A model generated the notes under the pieces. That model had not been told where the DNA came from. It saw only the letters and a program-made list of their open reading frames with translations, and made no database searches. Position numbers and translations under genes: made by a program. From Eubacterium sp. (lineage in GTDB: Bacteria; Bacillota; Clostridia; Lachnospirales; Lachnospiraceae), in contig JAGBNH010000101.1 in assembly GCA_017634475.1 (NCBI GenBank), positions 1 through 44,312 of the forward strand: DNA of 44,312 nt. Reading direction: 5' to 3'. This document shows positions 41,714 to 44,312 of the stretch, in pieces. How positions within the stretch are numbered: the stretch's first letter is position 1; each line of letters begins with the position of its first letter.

Positions 41714-44312
41714 TTACTTCATGTAACCCCTCGCGTTGAAGGAATAGGATTTTCCGTCGATCACGATGGTGGTGTTCTTTGCGTACCAGCCTGAGGTATC
41801 TCCGAACCAGTAGCCCGTGGAATCCTTATGCCAGCTTCCCTTCGGCTTATAGCTCCATACACAGTTTGCGCCGATCCAGTAGTAGCCCTTTACCCATTCG
41901 TTCTTAGCCGCATAGCCATTTGCCTTAAAGTAGTAGTACTTACCATCGATCTTCGCCCAGGTGTTCTGCAGGTACTTACCGCCCGGAAGAGAATACCACC
42001 AGCCCCTGGTCGCATTGCCCTTCCACTGTGCCTTGCCCTTGCCGTCCCAGGCGCCGCTCTTTGTCAGATAGTAGCCGTCGATGTACTCATCCGCCGCCAT
42101 ATATCCATTGGCATCGAAATAGTAATCCTTTCCGTCGATCCTCTGCCAGCATTTCTTTGCATACCAGCCCTTTGTATCACCGAACCAGTAGCCCCTGGCA
42201 TTATGCCTCCAGGTGCCCCTGGGCTGGTAGGTCTGGGTGCCGTCAGCATTGTACCAGACACCGTTCTTCCACTCGTTTCTGTAGGGGTAGATCACCTGCT
42301 TTGCCTTATAGGTATTCGTAAGCTCAACCTTAGCCGTAACTCCGTCTTCAACCATGACGCCACCCACCAGGGTTATGGAGCTTTCCGGAACCAGATCATA
42401 GCCGTTTACTGCCGCAGAAGCTTCATTTTCGACGATATTGTAGCAGCCAAGAGGAAGATTCTCGATGGTAAATGTTCCCGGAGTAACGGTAACCCATTTA
42501 TTCGCTGCAGAAAGCACATTTCCGGAAAGATCATAATACGTGGATTTTTCCCGGTTGTAGATATAGATCTGCGGTGCCACGGGGGTTGCCCCCTCTGTCT
42601 TAAAGCTTACCGAGATATTGCTTGTGGCAAATCCAATGCCCGGAACAAAAGCGATCTCTGCCGATCTTTCCTCATGCTCTTCTCCGACCACTTCACCCAT
42701 TTCATCATACCACTCGGAATCGATCCGGTACTTCACATCCAGAGTAAATTTCCCGTCGTAATCCTTATTGGGAACCTTCGTGATCACTACCTTCGCTGTC
42801 CCATCCTCATTCTTTGTGATGGTAACGAAATCCGGGTTCTCCACACCCATAACGCTCACATCCGTCACATTAGACGACATTTTGCCTCTTTCATCTCCGA
42901 TATACACGCCGGCGATATAATACTCCAGCTTCTCCGGCTGATACTCAACATCGAGACCTGCCAGCGATTCATCGGAGAATTCATCATCGTCATAAACAGC
43001 AAGGATCGGAGGATCTACCCAGACCTTGACCCAGTTCTGGCAGATCGTATCTTCCACTTCCTCATCTACAGCCATATCGCCGTCATAGTAGAGATAGTGG
43101 ATTCCCTGCTGCAGGAATCGGATCTCGTAGATATAATCCCCATTGTCCTGCATCTCGATCTCGTAGGGCACTTCATTTCCATTTTCGTCCAGAACCTTGA
43201 AATAACTGATAAAGTCATCCTGACGGATCTGCACTTCATTACCTTCCACATCTCTCCAGCCGAATACAAGCGCATTTCCGTAAAGCTCGAAGAAGCCATC
43301 CAGATACTGCTGCATGTCGCCCATGGGGCCGCCTTCTTCCTTCGGCTTCGGGAATCCCGCAACAAGGCCGTAATGCAGGATCTCCTTGGGCCAGAAGTTG
43401 AGCATCCTCTCATCTGTCCAGGTGTCGGTGTCGTCTACCCATTGCTTCTCATCATGATCATAATACTTGTTCGTGGAGAAAAGCTCCGTCACGAGATCAA
43501 AGCCCAGTTCGGTATCCTCGGCAACCGTCAGCTTCAGTGTATGATCGTTCACCTTTTCTACGGTCACGGTATTCTCCGCCTCGTCCTCAAAGCCATAGGG
43601 CATGATCACCCTGTAGCTCTTGATGGTCCGTGTGACAATGTTCTCAAAATCCTCATGATCTGCAGAGATCACATAGAATACCCGGTCATCCTGATCAAAG
43701 ATAACATGTTCACCGATCAGTGCATCGTCCGACCTGGTGCTCTCACTGTAGATCCCCACGTCCGGATACTCTACATCGAACTCGCACGCATCGGTAACCG
43801 CCATTCCCTCCGGAGCCTCTTCGCCGGAGATATCCTTATCGTATCGGATCACATATGTGCCGGTACCCGGGAAAGCAACCTCAAACATTCCCTCGATACC
43901 AAGCTCAACTTCCTCGCCATCCTTCCATGTCTTGGGATAGCGGATCCAGTCGCCGGTCACTTCATTTCCGTCCGGATCGTAAAGGTGGAATTTATCAATA
44001 TCTGCAAGGGGGATGGGCGTTATCTCTCCCTCAGCGCTCTTCCAGCCGAAGCAGAGGGTTCTGTTCGCCTTTGCCTCCATACCCATGGCGGTAAAGAGCT
44101 CATCTGTAAATTCTGGAAGACTTTCTTCTTCGAACCGGGGCCAGCCCACGCCGAGACCGTAGTATTCCGGCTCCCAATACTCAAAATCGAACCAGTAATC
44201 TCTGTCCCATTCGCCGTCTTCGATCCACTCCTCGCCCTCCAGGCGATACTGACTGTTATGAATGAATACACGAAGGTTGAAATGTTCTGTGAATCCGTCA
44301 CTGATCTCAACC
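41714..44312 (-). CDS. Large secreted surface protein with duplicated module, SpaA-like domain and wall-binding repeats (5' end missing)
   Basis: The frame stays open to the right edge, so the start and any signal peptide lie outside; at least 865 residues are visible. A module of about 255 residues occurs twice: the part around EYYGLGVGWPRF, LCFGWKSAEGEI, DPDGNEV and GTYVIRYD is matched later by LHYGLVAGFPKP, LVFGWRDVEGNEV, DENGNEV and GIHYLYYD. After the second copy comes a collagen-binding B/SpaA-like beta domain (about GATPVAPQIYIYNREKS to AKVELTNTYKAKQ) with FTIENLPLGCYNIVENE. The last ~190 residues are repeats of the types GYWFGDTKGWYAKKCWQRI and YYFDANGYMAADEYIDGYY, ending at YMK. It would be wall- or glycan-attached. 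It lies outside the island but carries the same repeat class as the GH5 protein. Confidence 0.82.
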   Translation of the reverse strand, partial: VEISDGFTEHFNLRVFIHNSQYRLEGEEWIEDGEWDRDYWFDFEYWEPEYYGLGVGWPRFEEESLPEFTDELFTAMGMEAKANRTLCFGWKSAEGEITPIPLADIDKFHLYDPDGNEVTGDWIRYPKTWKDGEEVELGIEGMFEVAFPGTGTYVIRYDKDISGEEAPEGMAVTDACEFDVEYPDVGIYSESTRSDDALIGEHVIFDQDDRVFYVISADHEDFENIVTRTIKSYRVIMPYGFEDEAENTVTVEKVNDHTLKLTVAEDTELGFDLVTELFSTNKYYDHDEKQWVDDTDTWTDERMLNFWPKEILHYGLVAGFPKPKEEGGPMGDMQQYLDGFFELYGNALVFGWRDVEGNEVQIRQDDFISYFKVLDENGNEVPYEIEMQDNGDYIYEIRFLQQGIHYLYYDGDMAVDEEVEDTICQNWVKVWVDPPILAVYDDDEFSDESLAGLDVEYQPEKLEYYIAGVYIGDERGKMSSNVTDVSVMGVENPDFVTITKNEDGTAKVVITKVPNKDYDGKFTLDVKYRIDSEWYDEMGEVVGEEHEERSAEIAFVPGIGFATSNISVSFKTEGATPVAPQIYIYNREKSTYYDLSGNVLSAANKWVTVTPGTFTIENLPLGCYNIVENEASAAVNGYDLVPESSITLVGGVMVEDGVTAKVELTNTYKAKQVIYPYRNEWKNGVWYNADGTQTYQPRGTWRHNARGYWFGDTKGWYAKKCWQRIDGKDYYFDANGYMAADEYIDGYYLTKSGAWDGKGKAQWKGNATRGWWYSLPGGKYLQNTWAKIDGKYYYFKANGYAAKNEWVKGYYWIGANCVWSYKPKGSWHKDSTGYWFGDTSGWYAKNTTIVIDGKSYSFNARGYMK

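Overview
The window reads as a chromosomal segment of a Gram-positive Clostridia, most likely Lachnospiraceae. The grounds are AGGAGG-type ribosome binding sites, a T-box leader, a DUF5711-like protein, wall-binding repeat proteins of the YYFD/GWW type, and a MATE transporter fused to an RsbW-like ATPase. No rRNA, tRNA, CRISPR array or transposase was seen. Both ends cut genes: a repeat protein at the left edge and a large surface protein at the right edge.

Layout. (1) About 1-22,440, all on the minus strand, is a cell-surface polysaccharide island. Read in transcription order (right to left) it holds an extended -10 promoter, a double aminotransferase fusion, a sialyltransferase-like transferase, a Wzy-like polymerase, a cytidylyltransferase-PseG fusion, a NeuB-type synthase, a Wzz/CpsC-like protein, a GH5 glucanase, a CAP-domain protein (frameshifted), a 1253-residue repeat protein, a GT4 glycosyltransferase, a WbpA-type dehydrogenase, a WbpB-type oxidoreductase, a PglC-size phosphoglycosyl transferase, a second Wzz/CpsC-like protein and a truncated repeat protein. 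(2) 22,518-30,690 looks like one transcription unit: promoter, leucine T-box, leuA, a coiled-coil membrane protein, a DUF5711-like protein, CvpA, a PglF/CapD-type 4,6-dehydratase and a terminator. (3) 30,700-44,312 is mixed: MATE-HATPase, ung, putP, a GH2 beta-galactosidase-like enzyme, glgB, and a duplicated-module surface protein.

How the genes work together (inference). The dehydratase and the PglE-like half of the fusion would make a UDP-4-amino-4,6-dideoxy-GlcNAc sugar, which the PglC-like transferase could load onto undecaprenyl phosphate. The WbpA/WbpB pair would make a 3-keto UDP-GlcNAc-uronate, and the other half of the fusion could aminate it. NeuB, NeuA-PseG and the GT52-like enzyme point to a nonulosonic acid (sialic, legionaminic or pseudaminic type) in the polymer. 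Wzy and two Wzz-like proteins would polymerise it. Repeat-bearing secreted proteins around the island could anchor to the glycan or wall. Not seen in the window: a flippase, an N-acetyltransferase, an active BY-kinase with a P-loop, and a PHP phosphatase.

Most unusual items: two palindromic MITE-like elements that share flanks but carry unrelated hairpin stems, one of them lying between the leucine T-box and leuA; an in-frame tandem of two complete DegT-family aminotransferases; two Wzz-like proteins ending in a BY-kinase-like domain without a P-loop; and the apparent placement of a glycan dehydratase behind a leucine T-box.
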